NCBI GenBank assembly: GCA_963819755.1 | Contig: CAWFXB010000001.1 | Coordinates: 868,001 to 932,000 of the forward strand | Direction: 5' to 3' | Length of the DNA stretch: 64,000 bases | Source of the DNA: VRUE01 sp963819755 | Lineage (GTDB): Bacteria; Actinomycetota; Thermoleophilia; Solirubrobacterales; 70-9 | Shown: positions 15,759 through 24,212 of the stretch, piece by piece | How the letters are laid out: each line of letters opens with the position of its first letter | How positions within the stretch are numbered: the first letter of the stretch is position 1 | The notes under the pieces: generated by a model | The model's database searches: none | What the model saw: the letters and a program-made list of their open reading frames with translations, nothing else | Told to the model about the DNA's origin: nothing | Translations under genes and position numbers: made by a program

Positions 15759-16253
15759 CTAGTCCAGCTCGCTGAGGAGCTCGTGCAGGTCGAGCGGTGC
15801 CGTGACCATCGCGATCTCCTCACCGTCTGCCGAACGCGGCCACTCCTCGCGAGGGCGGTCGCGGTAGAGCTCGATGCCGTTGCCATCGGGATCGTTCACG
15901 TATATCGCCTCGCTGACGCCGTGGTCGGATGCACCGCCTAGCGCGATGCCTGCCTGCGTGAGTCGCCGCAACGCATCGGCGAGTGCGCGCCGGTCGGGAT
16001 AGCGGATTGCGATGTGAAAGAGGCCGGTGCTCCGCGCCGGTGGCGGCGGTGCCCCTTTCGAGTGCCAGGTGTTGAGGCCGATGTGGTGGTGGTAGCCACC
16101 GGCGGAGACGAAAGCGGCATCGTCGCCGATCCGCTGCTGCAGCTCGAAGCCGAGCACGCCGCAGTAGAAGTCGAGCGCCCTATCGAGGTCGGCCACTTTG
16201 AGATGAACGTGGCCGATGTCCACCCGGGGGTCGATTGGGTCGGCGTCAGGCAT
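15759..16253 (-). CDS. VOC-superfamily (glyoxalase/dioxygenase-like) protein
   Basis: 164 residues. Two paired beta-alpha-beta-beta-beta modules are typical of the vicinal-oxygen-chelate fold. Likely metal ligands are His15 in GHVHLKV, the His cluster in GGYHHHIGLNTW, His in GLFHIAI and Glu in GNGIELYRDR. The arrangement is closest to extradiol-dioxygenase or glyoxalase-like members. The substrate cannot be read from sequence. The ATG overlaps the end of the RNase H-like gene by 8 bases, so the two are co-translated. It is the last gene before the tRNA. Confidence 0.88.
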   Translation of the reverse strand: MPDADPIDPRVDIGHVHLKVADLDRALDFYCGVLGFELQQRIGDDAAFVSAGGYHHHIGLNTWHSKGAPPPPARSTGLFHIAIRYPDRRALADALRRLTQAGIALGGASDHGVSEAIYVNDPDGNGIELYRDRPREEWPRSADGEEIAMVTAPLDLHELLSELD

Positions 16254-16653
16254 CCGCTCGATCCAAGGCGGCGTTGACGAGCCGGTCGGCCTCGGCGTTC
16301 TGCTCGCGCTTCACGTGACGAATCGACCACTTCTCAAAAGGCTGCAAGGCCCGTTTCACCTCAGTGTGGAGCTGACGCATTGTCGCGTCCTTGACCTTGT
16401 ACTCGCCCTTGACCTGGCGCACGATCAGCTCCGAGTCCCCGATCAGCTCCACCTCGCTCGCCCCCTGCGCGGCTGCCAGCTCGATCCCGAGCAGCAGCGC
16501 CCGGTACTCGGCGACGTTGTTGGTCGCGACGCCGATCCGCTCGCCGCGCTCTTCGAGCATCTCGCCGTCCCCGCTCTGCACCACCGCCCCGATCGCCGCC
16601 GGGCCCGGGTTGCCCCGGGCGCCGCCATCGACGTTGACGATCAGCTTGGTCAA
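16246..16653 (-). CDS. RNase HI-family protein
   Basis: About 135 residues if the TTG at 16653 (or another TTG at 16665) is the start. No ATG or GTG is available close to the domain, and the longer reading upstream translates a neighbour's shadow. All four catalytic acids of RNase HI are present: Asp in VNVDGGARGNPG, Glu in NNVAEYRALLLG, Asp in LIGDSELIV and Asp in NAEADRLVNAALD. The DGGARGNPG form matches the actinobacterial RNase HI-like family that removes RNA from RNA-DNA hybrids. The gene is sandwiched in an operon between a zinc-ribbon gene and the VOC gene. Confidence 0.85.
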   Translation of the reverse strand: MTKLIVNVDGGARGNPGPAAIGAVVQSGDGEMLEERGERIGVATNNVAEYRALLLGIELAAAQGASEVELIGDSELIVRQVKGEYKVKDATMRQLHTEVKRALQPFEKWSIRHVKREQNAEADRLVNAALDRADA

Positions 16654-16657
16654 GAGC

Positions 16658-17206
16658 TCAGCCAACTGGCTCGCCGTCGCGGGATCGATCCCCGCGCGGA
16701 AGGCCGAGCCCGAGCCGGCCGCCCTCCCCCGCCCTCGCGTTCCACTGCCTGGCGGAGCCGTCGAGCTGCTCGACCTCGCTGCCTTTGTCGAGCTGGAAGA
16801 CCGCGCGCATCTCGTCGCCCAGGTCGACCCCCCACTGGTACCAGCACAGCTCCCAGGCAACGGTGATCCGCACCTCGCTCGGCGAGCCGGCGGCAGAGCC
16901 GATCGATACCTGTGGCTGCCCCAGGGTCCGCATCAGGCCGGCCACTGTGCGCGCGGCGTCGCTCGAGTTGAAGCGGGCGACGGCTCGCTCCAACCGCCCC
17001 AACGGCGACTCGGTTCGCTCCGGCTCCGGACGGCGGCCCACGTTGGCGCCGGGGGCTGCCGGATCGACCCAGCCGAGCTGCTCGGCGTGGTGGCGGCAGA
17101 GATCGCAGACCAGCTTTGTGCCCTCCTTCGGGCTCATGTAGCTGCGTGTGCGCTCGCCGGCCAGGATCGTGCGACCGCAGACCGCGCAGGTCTCGTCAGG
17201 GCTCAC
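16658..17206 (-). CDS. zinc-ribbon protein of unknown function
   Basis: 182 residues. Two CxxC pairs (CAVCG near residue 7, CDLCRHH near residue 34) make a zinc finger. A middle helical stretch (LGRLERAVARFNSSDAARTV) is followed by a conserved-looking C-terminal domain (VRITVAWELCWYQWGVDLG, VFQLDKGSEVEQL). I believe this architecture is common in Thermoleophilia but know of no assigned role. The gene stops just inside the start region of the RNase HI-like gene, suggesting co-translation and possibly a nucleic-acid-related job. Confidence 0.75.
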   Translation of the reverse strand: MSPDETCAVCGRTILAGERTRSYMSPKEGTKLVCDLCRHHAEQLGWVDPAAPGANVGRRPEPERTESPLGRLERAVARFNSSDAARTVAGLMRTLGQPQVSIGSAAGSPSEVRITVAWELCWYQWGVDLGDEMRAVFQLDKGSEVEQLDGSARQWNARAGEGGRLGLGLPRGDRSRDGEPVG

Positions 17207-17247
17207 CAGGTCAAATTACCAGCGGCCGCAGGGAGTCCGCCGACCGT

Positions 17248-18021
17248 CTAGACCTCTTGCAAGGAGCCTTTGAGTCGCATGACCGCCTTGGTGTGCAGTT
17301 GGGAGACGCGCGACTCGGTGACGCCGAGGACCTCGCCGATCTCACGCAGGGTGAGGTTCTCGTAGTAGTAGAGGGCGACGACCAGCTGCTCGCGCTCCGG
17401 CAGCCCGGCGATCGACTCGGTGAGCCGGTCCTTGATCTCGCTGCTGGCGAGCGATTCCTGCGGGTCTTCGGCGCGTGGGTCGGAGATCGTGTCGAGCAGC
17501 GAGACCGAGTCGCCGGAGGAGTCGGAGATAGTCCAGAGCTCATCCAGCGCGTAGACCGAGGAGTTGGCGATCTCGAGCAGCGAGGTCTGCAGTTCCTCCT
17601 CGCTCAGCCCCACTTTGGCCGCCAGCTCTGCCTCGGTCGGCGCCCGCTGCAGTTCGTGCTCGAGCTTGGTCTGCGCCGCCTCGATTTCCCGTGCCCGGGA
17701 GCGGACCGAGCGGGGCACCCAGTCGAGCGAGCGCAGCTCGTCGATGATCGCGCCGCGGATGCGCGTCATCGCAAAGGTCTCGAACTTGATCCCGCGCTCG
17801 GGCTCGAAGCGCTCGATCGCGCCGATCAGGCCCATCAGGCCGTAGGAGATCAGGTCGGCGTCGTCGACGTGCGAGGGCAGCCCGGCGCCAAGACGGCCGG
17901 CGACGAACTTGACCAACGGCGAGTAGGCAACCACCAGCCGCTCCCGCGCGGTGCGGTCGCCGTCGTCCTTGTAGCGACGCCACAGGTCGCGTAGCTCTAC
18001 CTCTTTTACGCCGGTTTCCAT
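17248..18021 (-). CDS. sigma-70 family factor, FliA/WhiG type
   Basis: 257 residues covering regions 2 to 4 without region 1.1, the layout of sigma-28/WhiG factors. Region 2 has DDADLISYGLMGLIGAIERF and KFETFAMTRIRGAIIDELR with the -10-recognising WVPRSVR. Region 3 follows (RAREIEAAQTKLEHELQRAP). Region 4 has the helix-turn-helix LREIGEVLGVTESRVSQLHT. No flagellar genes are in the window, so a developmental or stress role like WhiG is as likely as a motility role. It is on the same strand as xerD, with 43 bases between them. Confidence 0.92.
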   Translation of the reverse strand: METGVKEVELRDLWRRYKDDGDRTARERLVVAYSPLVKFVAGRLGAGLPSHVDDADLISYGLMGLIGAIERFEPERGIKFETFAMTRIRGAIIDELRSLDWVPRSVRSRAREIEAAQTKLEHELQRAPTEAELAAKVGLSEEELQTSLLEIANSSVYALDELWTISDSSGDSVSLLDTISDPRAEDPQESLASSEIKDRLTESIAGLPEREQLVVALYYYENLTLREIGEVLGVTESRVSQLHTKAVMRLKGSLQEV

Positions 18022-18064
18022 GAACTTTGCTCGATTCTATGGCCGCCGGGGCAACATTTGGGGT

Positions 18065-18952
18065 TCATGCGCGAGGATGGGTCGCAGCGTACGCCTCCCG
18101 CAGGCGCGCGGCGTCGACCCGAGTGTAGACCTGCGTGGTCGAAATCGAGGCGTGGCCGAGCAGCTCCTGAATCGTGCGCAGATCGGCTCCCCCTTCCAGC
18201 AGGTGAGTGGCAAAGCTGTGCCGCAGCGAGTGTGGCGAGACGCCGGCGGCGAGCGCGGCCTCCCGCACCCAGAGGGAGAGGCGACGGGTGACGTCGGAGT
18301 TGGAGAGACGACGACCGCTCTTGGAGAGAAACAGGGCGGGCTCGCGCGGGTCGGTCGAGAGGGCGTGCCGGCCGCGCTCGAGGTAGCGACGCAGCGCCCG
18401 CTGGGCCGGCTCGCCGACCGGCAGCAGCCGCTCCTTGGAGCCCTTGCCGAGGACGCGTAGCTGCTCGGTCTCGAAGTCGAAGGAGCGTTGGTCGAGGTTG
18501 ACGATCTCCTCACAGCGCAAGCCGCAGGAATAGGCCAGCTCCAACATCGCCCGATCGCGCAGCTCGAGCGAGGTGCGTGCCGGGATCCGCTCCAGCAGCG
18601 AGCGCACCTGCTCGCCGTTCAGCACCCGCGGCAGCTTTTCCTCGCGCTTCGGGCTGGAGACGAGGTCGGCGGGGTTCTGCCCGACCCGTTCGGTGCGCAC
18701 GAGGAAGTCGAAGAGACCGCGGATCGCGGCGAGCTTGCGCGCCACCGTCGCCGCCGCCGCACCGTCCGAGGAGAGCCCAGCGCCATAACGACGCACGTCG
18801 CGGTGGCGTACCTCACCCGGCTTCAGGCCCCGCTCCTTCGCCCACTCGACGAACTGGCCCAGATCGACTCCATAGGCCTTGCGCGTGCGCTCGGCCATGC
18901 TCCGCGCCAGCAGGTCCCGGTCGTACCCCGTCAATGCCTCTTCCCAGCTCAT
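18065..18952 (-). CDS. xerD: site-specific tyrosine recombinase XerD/XerC
   Basis: 295 residues, the normal Xer size. The N-terminal SAM-like core-binding domain (residues ~1-95) is followed by the catalytic domain with Arg in CGLRCEEIV, Lys in LGKGSKERLLPVG, His and Arg in SPHSLRHSFATHLL, His in LLGHASISTT and Tyr in TQVYTRVD. It resolves chromosome dimers at dif during division. Whether it is XerC or XerD is uncertain; XerD is favoured because many actinobacteria keep a solitary copy in this type of neighbourhood. It is chromosomal and distinct from the short recombinase at 7.5 kb. Confidence 0.93.
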   Translation of the reverse strand: MSWEEALTGYDRDLLARSMAERTRKAYGVDLGQFVEWAKERGLKPGEVRHRDVRRYGAGLSSDGAAAATVARKLAAIRGLFDFLVRTERVGQNPADLVSSPKREEKLPRVLNGEQVRSLLERIPARTSLELRDRAMLELAYSCGLRCEEIVNLDQRSFDFETEQLRVLGKGSKERLLPVGEPAQRALRRYLERGRHALSTDPREPALFLSKSGRRLSNSDVTRRLSLWVREAALAAGVSPHSLRHSFATHLLEGGADLRTIQELLGHASISTTQVYTRVDAARLREAYAATHPRA

Positions 18953-18989
18953 CGCAGTTGGATTCGCCGCCCAGTGGCGTGAGCCTGCG

Positions 18990-20003
18990 CTAGCCGATGT
19001 AAATCGGAGTGCCGACTTCTACTCGGTCGTACAGTTCTTCCACGTCGGGGATCGACATCCGCACGCAACCGTGGGAGGCGGCGCTGCCCAGCGATTCGGT
19101 CTCTTCGGTGCCGTGGATGCCGGCGCCTTCGAAGATCGCCATCCAGCGGGCCTTGATCGGATCCTCGGGACCGGGCGGAATCACCTGGCCGGCCAGATCA
19201 CCCGCCCAGGCCGAGTCCGGCACGTGCCACGATGGATTTTCCTGCTTTTCCTGGATGTGGTAGAGCCCTTCCGGGGTTTCCAGGCCTTCCTGGCCGACGG
19301 CGACGGTGTAGGACTTGGCCAGCTTCAGGTGTTCCCAGAGGCGCAGGGTGAAGGTCGCCCGGTCGAGCGTCAGGTAGGACGGATAGCGGGCCGCGACTTC
19401 GCTCTTCGTGACTTCAGGTGGGATCGAGTGAGTGCGGGCGGCGATGGCGTGGTCGGCGCCCGCGTTGAGAACCGCCGCGTTCAGCTGTCGCGCCAGCAAC
19501 ACGTCACGAAGCTTGCGCCCGTTCTCGCCTGCCACCACCTTGAGCGAGTCGGCCGCGGGGTCGACGTACGCGGCCACCGGCTTTCGGTCGACCGCCGCGG
19601 CGACGTGGCGCACGAAGCGGTTCACGGCCGGTTGCGAGTAGGTGATGCCGGCCGGGACGTTCTTGTCGACGCTGCCCCCGGTCACGTAGCGGACGACCCT
19701 TCCCGGAAGGAATTCGTCGTGGCCCACCGCGACAGCTTCTTCGGCCGCCCGGTTGAGATTGGCGTGCACCTTCAAGCTTTTGCCTTCGAGGGTCCAGCTG
19801 TGGCCTGAGTAGCCGACCCGCAGCGAGTGGCGCAGTGGCGCCAGTAGTTCCTGCCGGACCGCGCTCTTCGCTTCGGCTTCGTCCATTCCGCCGACGTCGA
19901 CGCCGCCGATCGTCACCCCGTCGGCGATCTTGCCGTCTTGAGAGCTGTCATAGGCGTAGGCGGCCACGGCCAAGACAAGCAAAGCGAGAACGCCCGCAAC
20001 CAC
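18990..20003 (-). CDS. L,D-transpeptidase (YkuD) with VanW-type binding domain
   Basis: 337 residues from a GTG at 20003; a stop lies ~13 codons upstream with no better start. The N-terminus is one hydrophobic helix (VLALLVLAVAAYAY), so the protein is membrane-anchored and faces outside. The central region (ADGVTIGGVDVGGMDEAEAK) is the putative peptidoglycan-binding module found before YkuD domains. The C-terminal YkuD domain has the catalytic HGTEETESLG ... ASHGCVRMS, with the nucleophile Cys in SHGCVRM near residue 315. It forms 3-3 cross-links in peptidoglycan. The gene is divergent from the cyclo-ligase gene. Confidence 0.92.
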   Translation of the reverse strand: MVAGVLALLVLAVAAYAYDSSQDGKIADGVTIGGVDVGGMDEAEAKSAVRQELLAPLRHSLRVGYSGHSWTLEGKSLKVHANLNRAAEEAVAVGHDEFLPGRVVRYVTGGSVDKNVPAGITYSQPAVNRFVRHVAAAVDRKPVAAYVDPAADSLKVVAGENGRKLRDVLLARQLNAAVLNAGADHAIAARTHSIPPEVTKSEVAARYPSYLTLDRATFTLRLWEHLKLAKSYTVAVGQEGLETPEGLYHIQEKQENPSWHVPDSAWAGDLAGQVIPPGPEDPIKARWMAIFEGAGIHGTEETESLGSAASHGCVRMSIPDVEELYDRVEVGTPIYIG

Positions 20004-20078
20004 GGCGATTTTGGCCCTACGCCCGATATTGAAATATTAGGCACACAAGTCGGTCGTTCCGGCGGATATGTTTCGCCG

Positions 20079-20792
20079 ATGGCCAGCAAGGACGGGATCC
20101 GCAGGGAGATCTGGGAGGCGATGGACCGGGAGGGTGTTTCCCGCTTCCCGGGAGCCGAGGGCCGCATCCCCAATTTCGCCGGAGCACGCCTGGCGGCCGA
20201 GAAGCTCGCCGGCAACCGCCTCTGGAAGCGGGCGCGCGTGATCAAGGCCAACCCCGACTCTCCCCAGACCCACGCCCGGCGCACGGCCCTGGAAGAGGGC
20301 AAGACACTGATCATGGCTGTGCCGCGGCTGCGCGACCCGCATCCGTTTCGCGTGCTCGAGCCGAAGCGGCTCTCGAAAGCGGCGATGAAAGAGGCCGCGA
20401 CGATCAAGGGCGCGCTCAAGCACGGCCGCGTGGTCGCCCTCGACGATCTACCCGAGATCGACTTCGTCCTGACCGGCTCGGTCGCGGTCAACCTGAGCGG
20501 CGCCAGGATCGGCAAGGGCGGTGGCTACAACGACCTCGAGTACGGAATCCTGATCGACGCCGGCAAGATCGACGACCACACGACGATCGCCACCACGGTC
20601 CACCCGATCCAGATCGTCCGCCGCCACTTGCCGGTGATCTCGCACGACCTTCCCGTCGACCTGATCGCGACGCCACGCGCTGTGATCGAGGTCGAGCGCC
20701 AGTACGAGCGCCCCCGCGGAATCCTCTGGGACCACCTGCAGCCGCCGCAGATCCGCGAGATACCGATCCTCGAACGGATGGGGTATGCCTGA
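20079..20792 (+). CDS. 5-formyltetrahydrofolate cyclo-ligase family protein
   Basis: 237 residues from the ATG at 20079. The first ~80 residues (KDGIRREIWEAMDREGVSRF) and the C-terminal GARIGKGGGYNDLEYGIL motif match the 5-FCL/MTHFS fold. The latter is the nucleotide and folate-binding loop, and its extended GGGYNDLEYG form is typical of the larger 'MTHFS-domain' paralogues. Canonical enzymes convert 5-formyl-THF to 5,10-methenyl-THF using ATP. The activity of this longer branch is less certain. Its stop overlaps the next gene's ATG by 8 bases, so the pair is co-translated. Confidence 0.82.
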   Translation: MASKDGIRREIWEAMDREGVSRFPGAEGRIPNFAGARLAAEKLAGNRLWKRARVIKANPDSPQTHARRTALEEGKTLIMAVPRLRDPHPFRVLEPKRLSKAAMKEAATIKGALKHGRVVALDDLPEIDFVLTGSVAVNLSGARIGKGGGYNDLEYGILIDAGKIDDHTTIATTVHPIQIVRRHLPVISHDLPVDLIATPRAVIEVERQYERPRGILWDHLQPPQIREIPILERMGYA

Positions 20793-21708
20793 TTCTCAAA
20801 CGGTGCTGAGCGGCTCGGTCGTCTTCCCGGCCTCCGACTACGGCAACCCGGACCCGGAGTGGCTCAAGATCGATTGGCGCGAGCACCTTCACCGGATCGA
20901 GCTACCGGGGGCCGAGGTGAACTACGCCGAAATCGGCGAGGGCGAACCGATCCTCTTCGTCCACGGGATCGCGGGGTGCTGGCGCAACTGGCTCGAGAAC
21001 CTCCCCCACTTCGGCCGCACCCACCGGGCCATCGCCCTCGACCTGCCCGGCTTCGGCGCGAGCCCGATGCCCTCGTGGCCGATCGACATGCCCGCCTACG
21101 GTCACCTCATCCATGACTTCTGCGAGAAGCTCGGCATCGACCGCGTCGCGGCCTTGGTCGGCAACTCGATGGGCGGCTTCGCCGCCACCGAGGCCGCGAT
21201 CGACCAACCCTCGCGCTTCGAGCGGCTCGTCCTCGTTTCGGCTGCGGGCATCAGCTTCGCCGAGGCGCGGGGAAGGGAGGCAACCGCCTTTTCGCACACC
21301 GTCAAAGCCGCCGCGATCGTCCTGCTCGGCAGTCACCCGAGCGTGCATTTCCTATCCCGACCACGAAGTCGCAAGATCGGCTTCGGCCAGATCGTCAACT
21401 ACCCGACCCGCCTGCGCCCGGAGCTGCTCTGGGAGCAGATCGAACCCTCGATCCAGGCTCCCGGCTTCGCCCAGGCGGTCGCCTCGATCGCCGGCTACGA
21501 CACGCGCGATCGCCTACCGGAGATCGAGATCCCGACGATGGTCGTCTGGGGATTGAGGGATCGGATCGTTCCGGTCGAGGCGGCGATCGGCTATCAGCGG
21601 CTGATCAGCGGCTCGCGCCTGGAGATCTTCGAGCGTACCGGGCACCTGCCACAGATGGAGCGCCCGGCTCGCTTCAACGCCCTGCTGGACGATTTCCTCG
21701 CCGGCTAG
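20785..21708 (+). CDS. alpha/beta-fold hydrolase
   Basis: 307 residues. The catalytic triad is readable: nucleophile Ser in VGNSMGGFAA, acid Asp in VVWGLRDRIVP and His in ERTGHLPQME. The oxyanion motif is HGIAGCWRNW. The cap between GNSMGG and the acid contains a helical insert (SHTVKAAAIVLLGSHPSV). The family covers esterases, lactonases and C-C hydrolases, and the substrate is unknown. Its stop codon shares a CTAG with the stop of ilvD on the other strand, leaving no intergenic terminator. Confidence 0.88.
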   Translation: MPDSQTVLSGSVVFPASDYGNPDPEWLKIDWREHLHRIELPGAEVNYAEIGEGEPILFVHGIAGCWRNWLENLPHFGRTHRAIALDLPGFGASPMPSWPIDMPAYGHLIHDFCEKLGIDRVAALVGNSMGGFAATEAAIDQPSRFERLVLVSAAGISFAEARGREATAFSHTVKAAAIVLLGSHPSVHFLSRPRSRKIGFGQIVNYPTRLRPELLWEQIEPSIQAPGFAQAVASIAGYDTRDRLPEIEIPTMVVWGLRDRIVPVEAAIGYQRLISGSRLEIFERTGHLPQMERPARFNALLDDFLAG

Positions 21709-23399
21709 CTGGTTATCGCGCCCTGAGCGGCGGACGAGACCGTCGCCGCGTACTTGGCCATGACGCCGCGGTCGAATGGCGGCTTTGGTGACTCGTACTC
21801 CGCCACCCGCTTGGCGATCTCCTCGTCAGAGAGCGCCACGTCAAGGCGGCGGGCCTCGACGTCGAGGCTGATCTTGTCGCCCTCGTGGATCGCCGCTATC
21901 GGGCCTTCCCTGACCGCCTCTGGGGCGACGTGACCCACCATCAGGCCGCGAGTGGCACCGGAGAAGCGTCCGTCGGTGAGCAGCGCCACCTCCTCGCCCA
22001 GACCCTCGCCGACGATCGCCGCCGTGACCTGCAGCATCTCGCGCATGCCGGGGCCGCCAACCGGGCCCTCGTTTCGGATCACGATGATGTCGCCGGGACG
22101 GATCGCTTGCTCCCTGACGGCGCGGAAGCACTCCTCTTCGGACTCGAAGACACGGGCCGGGCCGACCTGCTTCTTGCGCTCGGTGCCGGCAAGCTTCACC
22201 ACGGCGCCATCGGGGGCGAGGTTGCCGCGCAGGATCGCCAGGCCGCCTTCGGTCTTGAGCGGATCCGAGAGGGGCCGCACGACCTCCTGACCGTCGGCCT
22301 CGCTCGCCGCCTCCGCCTCTTCGCCGATCGTGCGGCCACTGACGGTGATCGCGTCGGCATGCAGGATGCCCGCTTCGGCGAGACGCTTGAGGATCAGCGG
22401 CACGCCGCCGGCGCGGTAAAGGTCGGTGGCGACGAAACGCCCACCCGGTTTCAGGTCGGCAATCAGCGGCGTTTCGCGTGAGATTCGCTCGAAGTCATCC
22501 ATACCCAGCTCGATCCCCGCCTCGTGGGCGAGGGCGATCAGGTGCAGGACGACGTTGGTCGAGCCGCCCGAGGCGCAGGCGCAGGCGATCGCGTTCTCCA
22601 GCGAGTCGCGGGTAATCACCTGGCTCGGCTTCAGGTCGTCGGCGAGAACCCGCATCACCAGCTCGCCGATCTTCTCGGCGACGGTCCCCTTCTCGTCGTC
22701 TTCGGCCGGCACCATCGCCGAGCCGCCGGGGCTGATCCCGAGCGCCTCGAAGGCGCAGGCCATCGTGTTGGCGGTGAACTGACCGCCGCAGGCTCCCGCG
22801 CCAGGACTGGCAACGCCCTCGAGCTCGTTCAGTTCCTCGTCGGTCAGATCGCCGGCAGCGTGCGCGCCGACGGCCTCGAAAATGTCGAGGATGGTCACGT
22901 CGCGGCCGTGCCAGCGCCCCGGCGCGATCGAGCCGCCGTAGAGCAGGACGGAAGGCACGTCGAGCCTGGTCAGCGCCATCGCACAGCCCGGGATCGTCTT
23001 GTCGCAGGCGCAGAGCGCGACGATCGCGTCGAACTGGTAGCCGCGGGCCATCAACTCGATCGAGTCGGCGATCACCTCGCGGCTGATCAGCGAAGCCTTC
23101 ATCCCCTGGGTTCCCATCGTCACGCCGTCAGAGATCGCGACGGTGTTGAACTCCATCGGCGTCCCGCCGGCAGCGCGCACGCCCTCTTTGACATGCTCGG
23201 CGAGGCCGCGCAGGTGGAAGTTGCAGGGCATCGCCTCGGTCCAGGTGTTGGCGATGCCGATCGTCGGCCGGCTGAGCGCATCGTCGTCGAAGCCGATGCC
23301 CTTCATGTAGGCACGCGCGTGGGCACGCTCTGGTCCGTCGAAGACCACGCTCGAGCGGGGACGGGGAAGCTTGGTTGAGGTGGCGCCGTTAGTGCTCAT
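21705..23399 (-). CDS. ilvD: dihydroxy-acid dehydratase
   Basis: 564 residues, full length. Iron-sulfur and active-site motifs are present: GTPMEFNTVAISDGV, CDKTIPGCAMAL, SPGAGACGGQFTANTMACA, RNEGPVGGPGMREML and DGRFSGATRGLMVGHVAPEA. It dehydrates dihydroxy-isovalerate and dihydroxy-methylvalerate in valine, isoleucine and leucine synthesis. Its ATG overlaps the stop of thiD by 4 bases, so it is the last gene of a comM-dprA-thiD-ilvD transcription unit, an unusual metabolic mix. Confidence 0.97.
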   Translation of the reverse strand: MSTNGATSTKLPRPRSSVVFDGPERAHARAYMKGIGFDDDALSRPTIGIANTWTEAMPCNFHLRGLAEHVKEGVRAAGGTPMEFNTVAISDGVTMGTQGMKASLISREVIADSIELMARGYQFDAIVALCACDKTIPGCAMALTRLDVPSVLLYGGSIAPGRWHGRDVTILDIFEAVGAHAAGDLTDEELNELEGVASPGAGACGGQFTANTMACAFEALGISPGGSAMVPAEDDEKGTVAEKIGELVMRVLADDLKPSQVITRDSLENAIACACASGGSTNVVLHLIALAHEAGIELGMDDFERISRETPLIADLKPGGRFVATDLYRAGGVPLILKRLAEAGILHADAITVSGRTIGEEAEAASEADGQEVVRPLSDPLKTEGGLAILRGNLAPDGAVVKLAGTERKKQVGPARVFESEEECFRAVREQAIRPGDIIVIRNEGPVGGPGMREMLQVTAAIVGEGLGEEVALLTDGRFSGATRGLMVGHVAPEAVREGPIAAIHEGDKISLDVEARRLDVALSDEEIAKRVAEYESPKPPFDRGVMAKYAATVSSAAQGAITS

Positions 23400-24202
23400 G
23401 GCCCAAATCTACTTGTCAGGTCGAGTACGTCGACGGGGCCCGGCCCGCCGCCGATGCCATCGAGGCCGGCGGCGACCGCGGCCGCGGCGATCTTCCTGGC
23501 TTTCCGCGCCCCTTCCAGCGGAGTCTCGTTCCGGGCGAGAAACGCGGCTAGAGCTGAGGAATGGGTGCAGCCAGAGCCATGCGAGGCGCCGTCTGGGTGG
23601 CGCTCGCCTTCGATCGCCGCTGCCTCGGCGCCGTCGAAGAAGAGATCGACCACACGCTTGCTGTGGCCACCGGTGACGACGACCGCTGCCGGGCCAAGGG
23701 CGAGCACCTCGCGGGCGAGATCCTCTTGGGACTCCTGCTCGTCCGCTCCAGTCAGCGCCCGCGCCTCGGGGATATTCGGCGTGACCACCGTTGCAAGCGG
23801 CAACAACCGCTCGATCAGCACGGTCCTTGCCTCGTCGTCGAGCAGCACGGCCCCGCTCTCGGCAACCATCACCGGATCGACGACGATCGGAGCGTCTCCG
23901 ACCAGCTCGAGGGCCTCGACCACCGCTTCGACGGTCTGCGCCGTGCCGAGCATGCCGATCTTGACCGCATCGACGCCTATGTCCTCCGCCACCGCGCGCA
24001 CCTGGGCAACGATCATCTCCGGCGAGATCGTCGCAACTGCGCTGACGCCGACCGTGTTCTGCGCGGTTATCGCGGTGATCGCCGTGGTCCCGTAGACGCC
24101 GCAGGCGGCGAACGCCTTCAAGTCGGCCTGGATGCCGGCACCACCGCCTGAATCGGAGCCGGCGATCGAGATGACGGTCGGGACATGGGGTCCGCTGGGC
24201 AT
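23396..24202 (-). CDS. thiD: hydroxymethylpyrimidine (phosphate) kinase
   Basis: 268 residues from the ATG at 24202. Ribokinase-fold features are clear: SIAGSDSGGGAGIQADLKAF at the N-terminus, TAITAQNTVGV, VVDPVMVAESGAVLLDDEA and the C-terminal GASHGSGCTHSSALAAFLA anion hole. It phosphorylates HMP and HMP-P for thiamine synthesis. It starts 10 bases after the dprA stop and overlaps ilvD, so both couplings suggest one operon. No TPP riboswitch is seen; the space upstream is too short. Confidence 0.95.
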   Translation of the reverse strand: MPSGPHVPTVISIAGSDSGGGAGIQADLKAFAACGVYGTTAITAITAQNTVGVSAVATISPEMIVAQVRAVAEDIGVDAVKIGMLGTAQTVEAVVEALELVGDAPIVVDPVMVAESGAVLLDDEARTVLIERLLPLATVVTPNIPEARALTGADEQESQEDLAREVLALGPAAVVVTGGHSKRVVDLFFDGAEAAAIEGERHPDGASHGSGCTHSSALAAFLARNETPLEGARKARKIAAAAVAAGLDGIGGGPGPVDVLDLTSRFGP

Positions 24203-24212
24203 GCTCGGCAGC